Shown here: in pieces, positions 1-10,953 of the stretch
How the letters are laid out: each line of letters starts with the position of its first letter
Position numbering within the stretch: position 1 is the stretch's first letter
Origin: Zygnema circumcarinatum
Lineage: Eukaryota; Streptophyta; Zygnematophyceae; Zygnematales; Zygnemataceae
NCBI GenBank assembly: GCA_037447605.1
Contig: CM074806.1
Coordinates: 180,417 to 212,056, forward strand
Direction of reading: 5' to 3'
Length of the DNA stretch: 31,640 bases
The notes under the pieces: model-generated
Told to the model about the DNA's origin: nothing
The model's database searches: none
What the model saw: only the letters and a program-made list of their open reading frames with translations
Made by a program: the position numbers and the translations under genes

Positions 1-2124
1 TGTTTGGTGAGTGAGCCCATTCGGCAATGTGAGGGAGAGAGAGAGTGTCCTCGGCGTTCTAGCGTTTTTCGTTGCCGCTATCGAAAACGGAAAAACAAAA
101 TAGAACGGAAAAAAAACCGAAGTTTTAACTACAGTGAGGGTAGAACGGGAATGGAAATGGAAGGGGAATGTTTTTCCTGCTGTCGGTTTGGTTTTGGAAG
201 TTTTGCACAGAATCTTGAAAATCCTTTCTGTGAGTTGCAGGGCTTGTTGAAGGGCAGGGAGACGAAATAGGGTTTGGAGGAAGTGGAGGGAGTGCTCAAG
301 GAAGCAAAGAGAGCGTAGTGGTGAACCCCTTTCTTTCCCTTCCTCCCTCTCTCATACTCTGTCTCGCTCTCTTTCTCTCTATCTCTCTCACTCTCTCCCT
401 CCCCTCTCTCTCTCCTCCCCTTCAAACATAAGAGATTTTGCTGCCTTGAGGGTCAAACTAAAAAATGCATTCACTCTGTGGATATGCTTATTTGGAGAAC
501 CACGAATAGAAATATCTTCATTCCTGGCTTTCCAGCTGTCATATTGATTGCCAAAAGCCAGATATTCATATTATGTGTAGTATATTTCCGAAATGCATAT
601 ATTATTGGAATCTTGTTTTCTGAAAATATTGTGAATTGGGGAATGGCAATGGGATGCTGTTGAGGTTTTCAGGGGCCATTTTTGGACGCTTTGTTGGCCT
701 TCCGAGATCAAGTCCGAAGCTCAGCGAGAGGGGGAGCCCCAAAGGTGAGTCTCTGAAACCAGTAAACATTCTCAAAATTGTACTTCCGTGTTTATTTCAT
801 CATATCGTATTGTGTTTTGCTGTATATTTTGTATATAGACCTTTAATCAACAACCTCCAGACTCCCTTAAGAATGCTCTTCATGTTCGTGGACCTGAAAA
901 ATACCCATCATGCATTGGGAATGGGAGATGCTTTTGTAGGAAGAATTTTTGGCACTTAGTGATCGTATGAGAGACAGCACCCTTGTAGACTTGGGAGTTC
1001 GATGTGAAGACTCTCCTTCAGGCCCCTCTGTATGGAAGCTGGACGAGCCTGAAATTCTAAGGAAAGAACTGGAGGAGAAGGCTGCAAAGGCAGCAGCGGA
1101 GGCTTTAAAGAAGGCAGAAAACAAGAGAGCTTCGAAGGTATGGTATGTGGGGTGTGTGGGATAGAGAGAGCGAGAGAGAGAGAGAGAGAGAGAGGCTATT
1201 TCCTTTTCTTACTGTGAAAAGAGTCTGCTTCTTGAGAACCGTTCAAGTTTGGGAATGAAGCTTTTCTCTCATGACTCTTCTGGGCTGTGAAATGGTTTAG
1301 AAGAGGAAGGTTTGATTATTTCGGAAAGCAGAAGTGAGAATGAAAGGAAAGTTTGAGATGTGAATTTTTTTAGTACTGAGACCTTCTCTATGGAAAATGT
1401 TCAAATGTGTTTATGAGTTGCAGGTCAAGGATAGGGAGAAGTGGGCGAGAGACAGCGTAGAGCCGAAGGAAATTTTCCAGAAAGAGGTGGCGAAAAAGTA
1501 CAGTTCCGTTGACGGCAACGGAATCCCGACACATGGAGCGGATGGCAAGGAGCTCTCCAAGGGCGCCCGAAAGGTGCTCTCTGTCTGCCTTGCAGGCTTT
1601 GGAAACTTGAAGAGTTGACAAGTCCTAAATGGCTGCATGAACTTGTTTCAGCTCAAACGTTAGCATTTTCTGTTTCCTTTTTCATTAGAGTATATATGTC
1701 GAATCCTTGGACCGTCCCCAACCCTCCACCCCACCTATTTTTTCCCTTTTTTTTTTTTTTTTTTTTTGAACTGCGTTGAAGACCTAAGAAGTTGAGAAGC
1801 CATTCGCTTCCTTAAGTCAAACTGGCGCACTTTTGAGATAATTTCCTGCACCGTGTGGCATGTATGTCTGACCCTTAGGCTCCTTTCCATGTTGGCAGTT
1901 GAGAGAGGGGCTGAGCGTAGTTCTTATAGACTCGACAAACTCTTAATTTTAGAAAGGGTTGGGCTGTGCAGCAAGCGGAGAAGGACTTCAAGAAGCAGCA
2001 AGATGCCCATGAAAAGTATTTGAAGAAAATGGACGGAGACCCTCACTTCTTGAAGGCTCTGGACGCCGAAATAGAAGCACTGGAAGCAGAAATTTTAAGG
2101 CTACAAAACAAGCACGTTTCGTAA
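1..2124 (+). CDS. Cysteinyl-tRNA synthetase, cytosolic type, C-terminal part (5' truncated by window)
   Basis: This enzyme charges tRNA-Cys in the cytosol. Only the C-terminal part is in the window; the catalytic HIGH and KMSKS region would lie upstream. My exon model is 1-6, 241-320, 673-744, 940-1137, 1424-1573 and 1957-2124 (stop TAA). All junctions are GT-AG and the phases agree, including the phase-1 join of the first six bases (ending ..FG) to exon 241 (LVEGQGDEIGFG). Recognisable eukaryotic CysRS segments are FLALSDRMRDSTLVDLGVR, then a Lys/Glu/Ala-rich helix, then EIFQKEVAKKYSSVDGNGIP and HGADGKELSKG. These match the human enzyme's LRDN..LPELGVR and GLPTHDMEGKELSKG. The protein ends with a charged coiled-coil-like tail (QNKHVS). 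The exon-2 donor is either 318 or 321; both keep frame. Introns hold CT and GA microsatellites (about 347-420 and 1163-1195). Certainty of identity is high, and of exact splice sites good. Confidence 0.9.
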
Positions 2125-3311
2125 CTAGGGAATAGTTTTTTACTTTACTAAAAGAGTTTTACTTTATGCTGCGGGAGTTGAATAGACTTCCTCCGTGGCC
2201 CTCAAATCTCTCTGCTGTCGCAATATCATTAAGGACACTGGGGCTTTTGACCAGGTAGGTAGGATCTCTCTCCCTCTCTCTCCCTCTCTCTCCCTCTCTC
2301 TCTCCCTCTCTCTCCCTCTCTCTCTCCCTCTCTCCCTCTCCCTCGCTCTTTCTCTGCTTCACTCTCCCACTTTAAGTCAGAATTTCAAGAGGGAGGGGAA
2401 AGGGTGGGTCTGTCTGCTATTAGAGTTTGGTTACAAAGAGACGGCTTTTAGATAGATCCCACGATTTGCCACGGGAAATAGTTTGCAGAGCATGTTAGGG
2501 TCACTTTGTAGTGATGATGATGGAAAGCCAGATTTAGCGGCACATCGTTGTGAGCGTTGCGGACTAGCGCAACGTTGGATCGCGAATATGAAGTTCTAGT
2601 AGCATTGCGGCTTTGGGGGTGTGCGCTCAGTTTTAACTTGTTTTGAGCGGTTGGTTCCCCGTGGTCCCACATGTTGTTGTTGGCATCTTGCGTGCACATT
2701 TCATGGCATCGCCATGCGTGAGACCCATGCCACCTCCATTCTGGAAGCAAATTTGAAGAATTCAACATTGAACATTTGAACATCCCCAAAGGTGTGGTTC
2801 TATGCTTCTGTTACCTTGGACCAGCACTGCGGTCAGCACATAGAATTGCCGTACAGACCTTGTAGGGCTCCCCAGAATTTCCAACCAACTGATGGGCGCT
2901 ATTCGGATCCTTGAAGCATATCAACGTACAGTACAGGATTGTCGTACATCGTACGAACGTTCCTTGTCCTCAGATAAGTCCTAACTGTACAAATAAACTG
3001 AGGCCACATGTGCCCCCTCAGGATTGACCTCCGCCCCATCCTCTCAAAGGGAGGGAGTCTCCCTACCTGGCCCGCTCTCCCTCTCTCTCGAAGTCCATGG
3101 CTGTGGCTGAGCCTCCCTCCTCCCGCCTCTCCCGCCCATATCGAACCCCAAACTCCCTCTCGCCCCATTGCCGGCCTCTATCTAGCCTCTCTCCTGCACC
3201 TCTCTCGCCCTTCTCTGCCTCTACCGCTATAGGGTTTTGCTGCGTCTCTGCCTATGGCTCCCTCCGACTGAAGCCTCTCACAAAGGAGCTTTCCGCCGCC
3301 ATAAATTGTCC
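2125..3311. other. Intergenic region between CysRS and the WDR26-like gene
   Basis: This holds the 3' flank of the synthetase gene and the probable promoter and leader of the next plus-strand gene. A CT-rich microsatellite lies at about 2266-2347. Pyrimidine-rich sequence resumes from about 3070 and runs into the WDR26 leader, which is common in plant 5' UTRs. Open frames here, such as a minus-strand one at 2448-2789, have no recognisable protein content and I regard them as chance. Confidence 0.5.
2266..2347. repeat. CT-rich microsatellite
   Basis: This is an imperfect run of CTCTCTCC/CTCTCTCT units, read directly from the sequence. Similar pyrimidine or purine tracts occur in CysRS introns (347-420, 1163-1195), in a TPR-gene intron (about 9519-9570) and in the RPB3 leader (about 30767-30960). 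Confidence 0.85.
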
Positions 3312-3946
3312 ATGGGAGTCGCAGAGGAGGACGGCGAGCCAGCGCTGAAGAGACCGAAGCTTTCGGTTCAGCCGGCAGCAGTAGGGGCAGCCTCTCTCTC
3401 TCCCTCTCCCTCTCTCCCCCTCCCCCTTGGTTCTCTGTCTCTCTTCTCTCCCTGCTCCTCCTCCTCCCTCCCCCCTCCTTCCCTATCCCCCCCAACAAAA
3501 GAATCTTCAGACATGGCTGGAAAGGGCGGCGGAGGCGGGGGAGCAGGGAAGCCTCTGAGGGCTCCTCCGCCGTCCGATTTAGACAGGATCGGATCTAAAG
3601 GCCAGATAAGGCGCACGGAATTCGTGCGCCTTATAACGCAGGCCCTCTACTCTCTGGGCTACTCCTCCTCCGCCTCCCTCTTAGAAGAAGAGTCCCAAAT
3701 TTCCCTCCAATCCTCTGCTGTTACAGATTTCCGCAATGGAATTTTAGAAGGCCATTGGGACGATTGCGTCATCCTCCTCTCTCACATGCATCTCTCCGAA
3801 GACGACATGAAAAATGCCCAATTCTTAATCCTGCAGCAGAAGTTTCTGGAGCTCTTGGAAGCCTCAGATATGGCTTTGGCTCTCTTAGTACTGAGGGCTG
3901 ACCTGGCACCTCTGGGCATTCACACTAAGAGGCTTCACCAGCTGGC
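3312..3946 (+). CDS. WDR26/Gid7-like LisH-CTLH protein, N-terminal part (truncated by assembly gap)
   Basis: Plant WDR26 homologues (At5g08560 type) are LisH-CTLH-WD40 proteins and subunits of the GID/CTLH ubiquitin-ligase complex. I chose the ATG at 3312 because the protein then opens with MGVAEEDGEPALKRPKL, matching the family's MGVVEDTEPPLKRAK start; the frame is open 75 nt upstream without support. Residues about 29-66 are Ser/Pro/Leu-rich and encoded by a CT/CCT repeat. A Gly-rich linker follows (70-79), then GSKGQIRRTEF. The LisH motif spans about 102-128 (EFVRLITQALYSLGYSSSAS) and CTLH about 137-195. HTKRLHQLA ends at the gap, close to the family's NTKRVHELA. The WD40 propeller is absent from the window. 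The remaining 212 residues have the expected order and no frameshift. Identity is strong; whether the gene is intact cannot be seen. Confidence 0.92.
3391..3500 (+). repeat. Coding CT/CCT low-complexity tract
   Basis: A pyrimidine repeat lies inside the WDR26-like reading frame and encodes a Ser-Pro-Leu stretch that family members do not share. It continues the CT-rich character of the leader and stays in frame with the conserved domains downstream. Confidence 0.75.
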
Positions 3947-4046
3947 NNNNNNNNNNNNNNNNNNNNNNNNNNNNNNNNNNNNNNNNNNNNNNNNNNNNNN
4001 NNNNNNNNNNNNNNNNNNNNNNNNNNNNNNNNNNNNNNNNNNNNNN
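3947..4046. other. Assembly gap, exactly 100 N
   Basis: Exactly one hundred N bases interrupt the WDR26-like gene. A round 100 is the usual convention for a gap of unknown length, so the true distance, and even the join, is not established. Bases after the gap show no WD40 coding. Confidence 0.99.
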
Positions 4047-4331
4047 GTTTCTTGAGGGAATTCAAAGACTGAAAACCCACAAGCTTCATCCTTAACTCAA
4101 CTCATCGTCTCCTCTACCCCAGCTATAATTCTCATGTCAATCTCTTATCGGACAGAACAGCAGAACAGTAAATATCTTTGCAGATATTTGTCCATTGATC
4201 TCTATTTGAATTTTCGAAGAATTGTAACGTATGGCATCCGTCAGCCCCCTGCTTGCATGCACTTGCAGAGGCCGGCTTCTATCAGCTTCAAACCAAAGCA
4301 TGTCGAAGCATGGACATGGACATGTCTTTCT

Positions 4332-5252
4332 TTACACTTGTTTCCGTACATCCTCCAGAAAAACTTCCCCGTTGAAATTCTTCACCGCCTTCACTGCCAA
4401 TTCCACCTTCAGTAACTCCGCCTTCAGCTCTGTTAGGGATTGCTCAGTTTTGTGGGCAGCGCGACGAACGAATAGTTCACGCAGCAGGTTCTCAAGATCA
4501 TTCCGTTCACTTTCTGCAAGTGAGAGGTCTGCTTGCAATCGTCCAATCTCCACCCACAAACTCATCTTCTCCTGCTGACACTCATTCAGCTTGTCTTGCA
4601 TATTCTTTACCTCAACGTGGACGCCTGAACCGAAAAATGCTGTTTGGAGATTGTTCTGGTTGTCAATGCTCCTTTCTACCACTGCTATGAGTTTCTCTTG
4701 AAGCTGGTTGACCTGATTTGTCAGTTGACGTATTTCGTTTCGGCTCTCCTGCAGCTCGCCCAGCGTTGTCTCGTGTTCAGTTTGCAGATCAAGGTACTGC
4801 TGCAGGGCCTTCTGCTTTGCTTCCTGTAACTCTGTCAATTCCGTCATGAGAACTTGTTGTAGTTTAACATTTTCATCCTTCAGGGCATTCTTTTCTTGCT
4901 TAGCAGCCATCAGTCCTCCCTGCAACTGCACAAGCTCCACGTACTTGGCCGACATTTCCATCTCTCCGGAATCTACAGTTTCCCTTAACTTCAAGTTCTC
5001 GACTTTGAGTTCTCCCAATTCCTCTTCCACTTCCTGTAGGTCACTCACAATTTGCTCTACCTCATCAATGACGCCACTCTCAACCAGTTTCTGGTTAACT
5101 TCCGGTGCATGCAGCCGCCATGCCAGAGGGGACCTGGCCAAGGGAGAATGCCTTGTGCTGCTTCTCGACGAGCTTCCATCATCAAAAGTCCTGCTAGGGA
5201 GAACCAACGGCTTCAAATCTGGTAGTTCCATTGGTCGCGGAAGGTTGCTCAT
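4332..5252 (-). CDS. Coiled-coil protein, family not recognised
   Basis: This is a single uninterrupted 306-aa frame. I do not recognise the family. The first 50 or so residues are Pro/Ser/Arg-rich and probably disordered (SSSRSSTRHS, ARSPLAWRLH). From about residue 55 to the end the chain is dominated by Glu, Leu, Lys and Gln with heptad-like spacing, for example DLQEVEEELGELKVENLKL and NEIRQLTNQVNQLQEKL. A short non-helical break (FFGSGVHV) sits near residue 210. This predicts a long two-part coiled coil with no membrane segment. The ATG at 5250-5252 is preceded directly by an in-frame TGA. A T-rich acceptor (CTTTTTTTTTCAG, about 5296-5308) just upstream suggests a 5' UTR intron. The length, a single consistent frame and coiled-coil composition make a real gene likely. 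A scaffold or cytoskeletal role is possible but not shown. Confidence 0.7.
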   Translation of the reverse strand: MSNLPRPMELPDLKPLVLPSRTFDDGSSSRSSTRHSPLARSPLAWRLHAPEVNQKLVESGVIDEVEQIVSDLQEVEEELGELKVENLKLRETVDSGEMEMSAKYVELVQLQGGLMAAKQEKNALKDENVKLQQVLMTELTELQEAKQKALQQYLDLQTEHETTLGELQESRNEIRQLTNQVNQLQEKLIAVVERSIDNQNNLQTAFFGSGVHVEVKNMQDKLNECQQEKMSLWVEIGRLQADLSLAESERNDLENLLRELFVRRAAHKTEQSLTELKAELLKVELAVKAVKNFNGEVFLEDVRKQV

Positions 5253-6206
5253 TCAGCACTTACTCCGTCGGTATGTCAATGATCGACAATTTTTCCTGAA
5301 AAAAAAAGCGAGCAGTTAGGTGCAAAGAACTTGGAATAATATCCAGCCAAAAGTTCGTCATGCATCAAGAGGCATCCTGGCTATGAAATTCCCTGAGACA
5401 CTGACTTCTTTGCTGTTCGTGTAAGTGCTCTCCAGAAAATTAAGTCTGCTTCAGATCCATGCATTGATTCACTGCACAACGCGCCGAGTTCCTCAAAGAT
5501 CCTTCCAATACATACCTTATGCTTATAGCTGGAGCTTCTGAAAGTAGTGTTTTTGTAAACAGAAATTGGATAGTTGTTGCAAGCAAACATTCCTGCACAA
5601 AAAAGTGAATGTCTGTGAGCGCGTATGGTACAGGCCGGAATAAGGCAGATAGGAACTGGAGAAAGGAGGGAAAGGAAAGATGGTCGACACCGTCGCACAC
5701 ACAATATTCAGGAAATAATCTTTAAGCAACAAATTCCACGTTTTTTTAACAAGAGTAGAATCCCAAACTGATCAAAAAACACGCATCCGACAGAGATGGA
5801 TTTCCTTTGAAATGAATGGTTTCAAGCAATCATGCTGCATGCAACTCATAAGAGCAAGGAGCAACACGATAATATTCTTGTTATTAGTAAAGTACCACAT
5901 CCTGTATCCTTTCACAAACAAGAAACAGATTTGCAGTTTGGACCCAGTCAAATTTCCAGTTATCAAGCAATTTGACCCGGTAACCCCTACCTGCACAAGA
6001 AACAGACACGTGCCTGCTCAGCGAGAGATGAATCTTCCAATAATACGCATCATCTTCATGCTTCCTTCCTTCCTTCCGTCGCCTACCTCTCTATTAGCAG
6101 CAGGACTCCCAAGCAGCAACTTCAGCCAAGCCCTGCGGACTGTCTCCATTGAGGGAGCTTGCGACGGCAATGGCCAATAAAAGCTTGCCAGCTAAACATT
6201 CTTGTC

Positions 6207-6542
6207 CGACGTGGCGAGCTCTGATTGATCATACTTCACAAAAGCACTGTTTCCCTCGATGGATTGAGTCCAGAAGCCGTCAACGACACCCTTAAATTGT
6301 TTTTATTCTGACCGAAATGTTTATTGCCTGCCCGAACCGTTTTCAAAGAAGGAATCTTCACCTGCCCGTGCAAGATAAATTTTCTCATGTCTGGTCCCCC
6401 TGAAGCGGTGGCCGACGGATCTCCCATTTCTCCGGGGCCTCGCGCTCTCTGAACTCGCCACGTGGCAGGAAGATAAGCCGAGTGCGACGTGGCGCCCTTC
6501 ACGTTTCCAGGCTGTAACAGCCGATGGAAGCGCGACACGTGT
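6207..6542. promoter_or_regulatory. Cluster of G-box / ACGT-core elements
   Basis: Four ACGT-core boxes lie in 336 bp: CGACGTGGCG at 6207-6216, CGCCACGTGGC at 6456-6466, CGACGTGGCG again at 6485-6494, and ACACGTGT at 6535-6542. ACGT cores bind plant bZIP and bHLH factors. The cluster is about 1 kb upstream of the coiled-coil gene start. Regulatory function is inferred only from the motifs. Confidence 0.45.
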
Positions 6543-6639
6543 TCCATCAAACACGATTCCTATGTAGGAATCCGCGTTGTTTGTCTTTTGTGAGATGTTC
6601 CATGTTCTAGATTCCGTAGTTGGTAACACGGTTGGAGAA

Positions 6640-6740
6640 TTTCACATCGATATATTCCGATACAAAAAACATCGATATTGGCAAACACGATATGAACATC
6701 GGTACGGTATTTCTAATGCAGATATCGTGTAGATATATCG
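6640..6740. repeat. CGATAT-rich island, copy 1
   Basis: Degenerate repeats of CGATAT, GATATCG and ATCGATA words are concentrated in about 100 bp. A similar island lies at about 15862-15965. I cannot assign either to a known element. Confidence 0.45.
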
Positions 6741-7438
6741 CTGAAACTGGAAAGCTTGAACCACTTTCAGGCCGAAGTGCCACAGTGCTTTTACAACCTT
6801 CTGTATTCAGAGTTTCAGCAAGGTCAACCTACAAAAGACCAGCTTTCTATAAAAGAAATTAATAAATAAAGAACTGTGAATCACGGAGGGCCCTTCCCTA
6901 TATACCTGCACCCCTTCCTTTCCCTGCACATTGCACTTGCTATTATGGTGCTAAATGCTTCACAGACCTTTATTCACACAACCCTCTTTCACTATTCTGA
7001 TTCTGACTCTTCGGGGCCATAAACTTACTGAGCAGAAACAGCAGCCCACAGGTGGATTGGACTGCCCTAAAGTTTGCAGCAACCCTTATTTAGATTCTCC
7101 TGAAGCTTATGACTTCTCCTCCCCATCACTACACGAATCCCATGCCTTACTGCTCAAACCCAAACCTGCAACAAACAGGTGACTATCCATTGGTACTCTA
7201 ACAGGGTATTTCAGTAGTGAGCTAAAATCTCGAGACCCTAACGTGGCAGAAACCCTTGCCATTCTAATCTTTACAATAGTTACGAATCCTCGAGACTTCA
7301 ATGTTCACAAATCATCATCAAAGAGAGGAGCCGCACACTTCCGATCTTCTGTCAGAGATATCTCGCATCTCCATCCGTCATACAACATTTTTGCAGAAAT
7401 TGTCGCCCAGTTGAAAGTGAATGCGACAGCCAGAAACA

Positions 7439-10400
7439 TTACGCAAGAAACTCCTTGAAGGTGTACGACTTCATCTTCAAGTCTTCAGGGATTTTTCTTT
7501 CGCTGAAGCAGTAACAGCAGAGGTCGAACTTTCCCTGCACTTCTCGGTATCGCGGTCCCACAATTGTGTAGCTGCACACAGCACAGATATGCTTTGCATG
7601 GCGGATGCGATCATATGTCTCCAATTTCTCAACAGTCGACAAAATTGGCAATTCCTGCAAAAACAACCGCAACATCAATGAGCCACTTTACGACACAATG
7701 ACAAAGACTCCTTACCTGGATGACTCCTTAAACTTCTCTCCAAGATCTGGCCTGAAGTAATCCATAGACTCAAGGCAAAATTCCAATCAGTGAGCACGCA
7801 ATACTATAGACATTACACGAAACTTATAGCCTTAGGCAATCTCCGCTCTCAGAAATTCTTACCTTGTCAATATGGTCATAAAACTCTTGCTGGGAAAACA
7901 GACCTCCGACAGGCCTAGCAGGCACAGAGGGTGGATTAAATCCGGCCAGAAAGACTGCCTGCAGGAGTTCAGCAAAGGCTTCTGTCTCCCCTCTAGAAAT
8001 GCCATCAGAATCTCCACTTCTACGTCCCATCAGAGCAGCAAATGCAATGTTCTTCCGCTCATCCCGCGTTCCGGAACATGCCAACACAATAGTTGCGGCA
8101 AAAAGTCCTGAATCGACATTCCCGTTGTTCTCGAGCTTCGATATAACCTTTTCATTTAAGGCTCTCATTGCCTCCTGAAACGTTTCGGGTTCCAAAAAGT
8201 TAAGAAGGCGTCGGACAAGGACCTCCAAAGCCGCCTTGCGGATGCTCCTTTCCTTCCCTCCATCACTTGATTTGGATGCAGAGAAAACATCATGCACCCT
8301 TTGCACACTGCATCGACTCAATCTTGTCGATTTCTGCCAGGTACAGAGAACGGTACGAACAGTCAAACCATCAGGATCAATGAACTCAAGCAAAATGCAA
8401 AATGTTTCAATTTGACAAATCTGCTGAAATCATCAACTGGCGGCCATTACTTTTACTCTTCAGCATGTGCCTTCGTGCAGTATCTTGATGCTCCTAAAGG
8501 AGCAATTGCTTACTTGGAAAGCTCGAATCTCAAGGGCGGTCAACAACTCCGCTGGTGAAGTCGATTTATCATCAGCCATTTGGATCAAGTTCTCCTCCAC
8601 CACAATGCTTTTAACAGCTCCAAAATTATGGATCTCTTCCCCAGGTATTGTATCAGGTCGAGCTTCCGCTGTGGAAGGTGATTTTTTCTTCTTCTTCAAC
8701 ACACGTTTCAGCTGTCTCAAAGCATCATAGAGCTCTACTCTGTTGGTCATCTTCAGAGCCTGCTGTAAGCTTTTCTCCGCTTCCGCTTCTTTCCCGCATC
8801 CTATCAGCGATACCGCCTTGTTGAGCTCAGCCTTCCATGAAGTGGGCTCCAATTTCAAAACATCTTTATACGTTTCAACTGCGGCCTCAAACATGCTCAG
8901 ACTCCTATACAGCCCGCCGAGATTATATAATGCCTGCACGTGGTTCGGATCGAGTCGAATGGCATGTTCAAACTCCTGCCGTGCTCGAGTCTCGTTTCCC
9001 GCTGCCAGCAACGTAGTGCCCAGATCGCAATGCGCATCCGCATAGTCGGGGTTCAAACAAAGAGAATGTTCCAAAGCTTCGACTGCCGCAGTATTGTTGC
9101 CAAGGGCATACAACGCACTTCCGAGGAGCTTCAAATTACGATGATGTTGGGGATTAAGAATGGCAGCCTGACGATAATGTTCACACGCATTCATCAACAT
9201 GCCGTCCGCCTCAAGCACGATTCCTAAGTTAACGTGAACCTACTCACCCAGCACAACCTCGGTTAGAACCTCGACCTTTAATTAGTCTTTCACTTAGTTG
9301 TGAATCTAAACTCCTAGACAAATTCTAGAAGTCTGACTAAAAGAAAAAAGCCCGCAATTGTTTGAAAACAAACCGCTGAGTGTACTCTGCTCCATTACTC
9401 TACTCTACTCTACTACTCTACTCTACTCTGTACCCTCGTTGATATTGCCATTATCGCCTCGCCTTATATAGCGTGGAGGCAGTTATGCTGACATCAGAAC
9501 ACACATGGCGAGCGAGAGGGAGAAAGAAATGGAGAGAGAGAGAAAGAGAGGAAGGGAGAGAGAGAGAGTAGTCTAGTGAGTGTGAAGGTCTAGTCTAACC
9601 TGGGGCAGAATGGCACTGTTAGCCTTCGGGTCAGCCTTTGAATTGTCAAGCGCCACTTCAAACTCCTTTTTCGCTTCCTTGAATTTTCCCAAAGAGTATA
9701 GAACACTTCCGCATAAAAAACGTCCCCGAACATCCTTTTCACGGAAGTGAACAGCTCTTTCCAAGCTGAGAAGCGCCTCTTTGAGCAGAGTCTTGCTCAT
9801 CAGCATCCTTCCTACATACATATGCGCTTCAAAAGCCGCATCTGGAGGTTCCATGTCCACCTTCTCTCGCAGTTGTGTGAGCTCCGTTGTCAGCTTTAAG
9901 GACGGTTCCAGCACCTTTGCATCTCCCCAGCTCAACTTCTCATGCCGCTTCAAAATCAGTTCCAAATCAAAGAGATATGTCTGCGTGCTTTCATGGACGT
10001 ATTTTGGTAAAATCTCCAGCGGGATGTGCTCGTCGTCAGGTCCGTCATCCACCTCGAGCGCTCCCTCTTCCTCCTCGGGACTGAAAGCTAACCCTAAAGC
10101 TGCGAAGTCTCTGTCTACATCACCTGCGCCGTCGTCATAGGTTCTGCGAAGCCCTTCCAAGCTCAGACCTGCTTCAGGATCAATGAACTCGCGGTATGTT
10201 CTGAATACTTCGTCCAAGATTGAAAGTATTTGGTCGTCGCTGAAGCGGACGCGAGGATTCACCGCCACCACAAGAGCCGCCATTTCATCCTTGCTGAGTC
10301 TGCCATCGCCATTGCTATCAAAGCGTTCAAATATCATCTGAATCTTCTTGTTTCGCAAAAAGTCAGCTTCTGGAGACTCGTTATCTGCAGGGAGTCCCAT
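7439..10400 (-). CDS. EF-hand and tetratricopeptide-repeat protein (plant At1g05150/At2g32450 type)
   Basis: Members of this plant family combine a calcium-binding EF-hand with TPR protein-interaction repeats; the molecular role is poorly defined. Exons on the minus strand are 9600-10400, 8514-9239, 7863-8333 and 7439-7654, all phase-0 GT-AG joins, giving 737 aa. A canonical EF loop is at residues 28-39 (DSNGDGRLSKDE), followed by the family signatures MAALVVAVNPRVRFSD and RTYDDGAGDVDRDF. TPRs run from about 205 to 450 (YADAHCDLGTTL, LYNLGGLYRSLSMFEAA, LNKAVSLIGCGKEAE). LEPETFQEAMRALNEK and GRRSG belong to the conserved C-terminal domain. A ZZ-like zinc site is formed by C690, C693, C712 and C715. 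I start at 10400 (MGLPADNE..); an in-frame ATG at 10469 would add 23 Arg/Ser-rich residues. Identity is strong. Confidence 0.92.
9397..9430. repeat. CTACT microsatellite in TPR-gene intron
   Basis: Short tandem CTACT/CTCTACT units lie within the first intron of the EF-hand/TPR gene. A GA-rich tract (about 9519-9570) sits close to the donor of the same intron. Confidence 0.75.
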
Positions 10401-10953
10401 TCTGGCTGCGCTGAATAAAGAGCGTCGAATGCGGAGGGGACGAGAGAAAGAATTGAGAGAGAAATACACGAAGGGTTACAATCGATCTTGAGTCCAAAGA
10501 AGAAGCTGCTGCTGCCTCACTCAATCACACCCCTTACTTAAAAAGCTCTCAGAACTGATTTGAAATACATAGAGGCGCAAGAGCGGGGACGCGAAGGAAC
10601 GGTCGGACGAACGATAGAAAGAGAAGGCGGAGGCCTAGAGAGAGGGAGACGGAGAGGGAGTGGAGACCATGGTTGACCTGACTGACAGGCAGCGGTCGTC
10701 CCTGCAGCACGCAGCCACTGTCAGACCGAGACCTGGTCCTGCCTCTCCGGCTCCATGTGCGAAATTCGATGGCACTTAGAGATAATGCATCTCGACAGAA
10801 CTGCTTCACATAGATCCCTCGAATTCACTGACTCTCGCCGATGGTTGCAGCCATGCGCACACAACACCGACCTGTAGCCCCACATTGGCTGCTTATAGAG
10901 CCGTGTTGTTGTTTGAGTTCCATGGCTCATGGCTCTTTAGGAAAAGGAAAAGC

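Larger units (their letters stand above)
5253..7438. other. Intergenic region between coiled-coil gene and EF-hand/TPR gene
   Basis: No protein or RNA gene is recognisable. The left part should hold the promoter and leader of the coiled-coil gene, and the right part the 3' UTR of the TPR gene. Notable contents are a cluster of ACGT-core boxes (6207-6542), a CGATAT-rich island (about 6640-6740) and an AT-rich AATAAATAAAG stretch near 6860. Confidence 0.5.

Noticed and set aside
2448-2789. Minus-strand 113-aa open frame
   Set aside because: It has no recognisable domain and ordinary composition, and it lies in the flank between two plus-strand genes.
7716-7768. Possible extra exon of the EF-hand/TPR gene (MDYFRPDLGEKFKESS)
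   Set aside because: It reads plausibly, but its 53-nt length breaks the frame between two phase-0 exons. Joining 7863 directly to 7654 is in phase and matches the family alignment (..FYDHIDK-ELPILSTVEKLE..).
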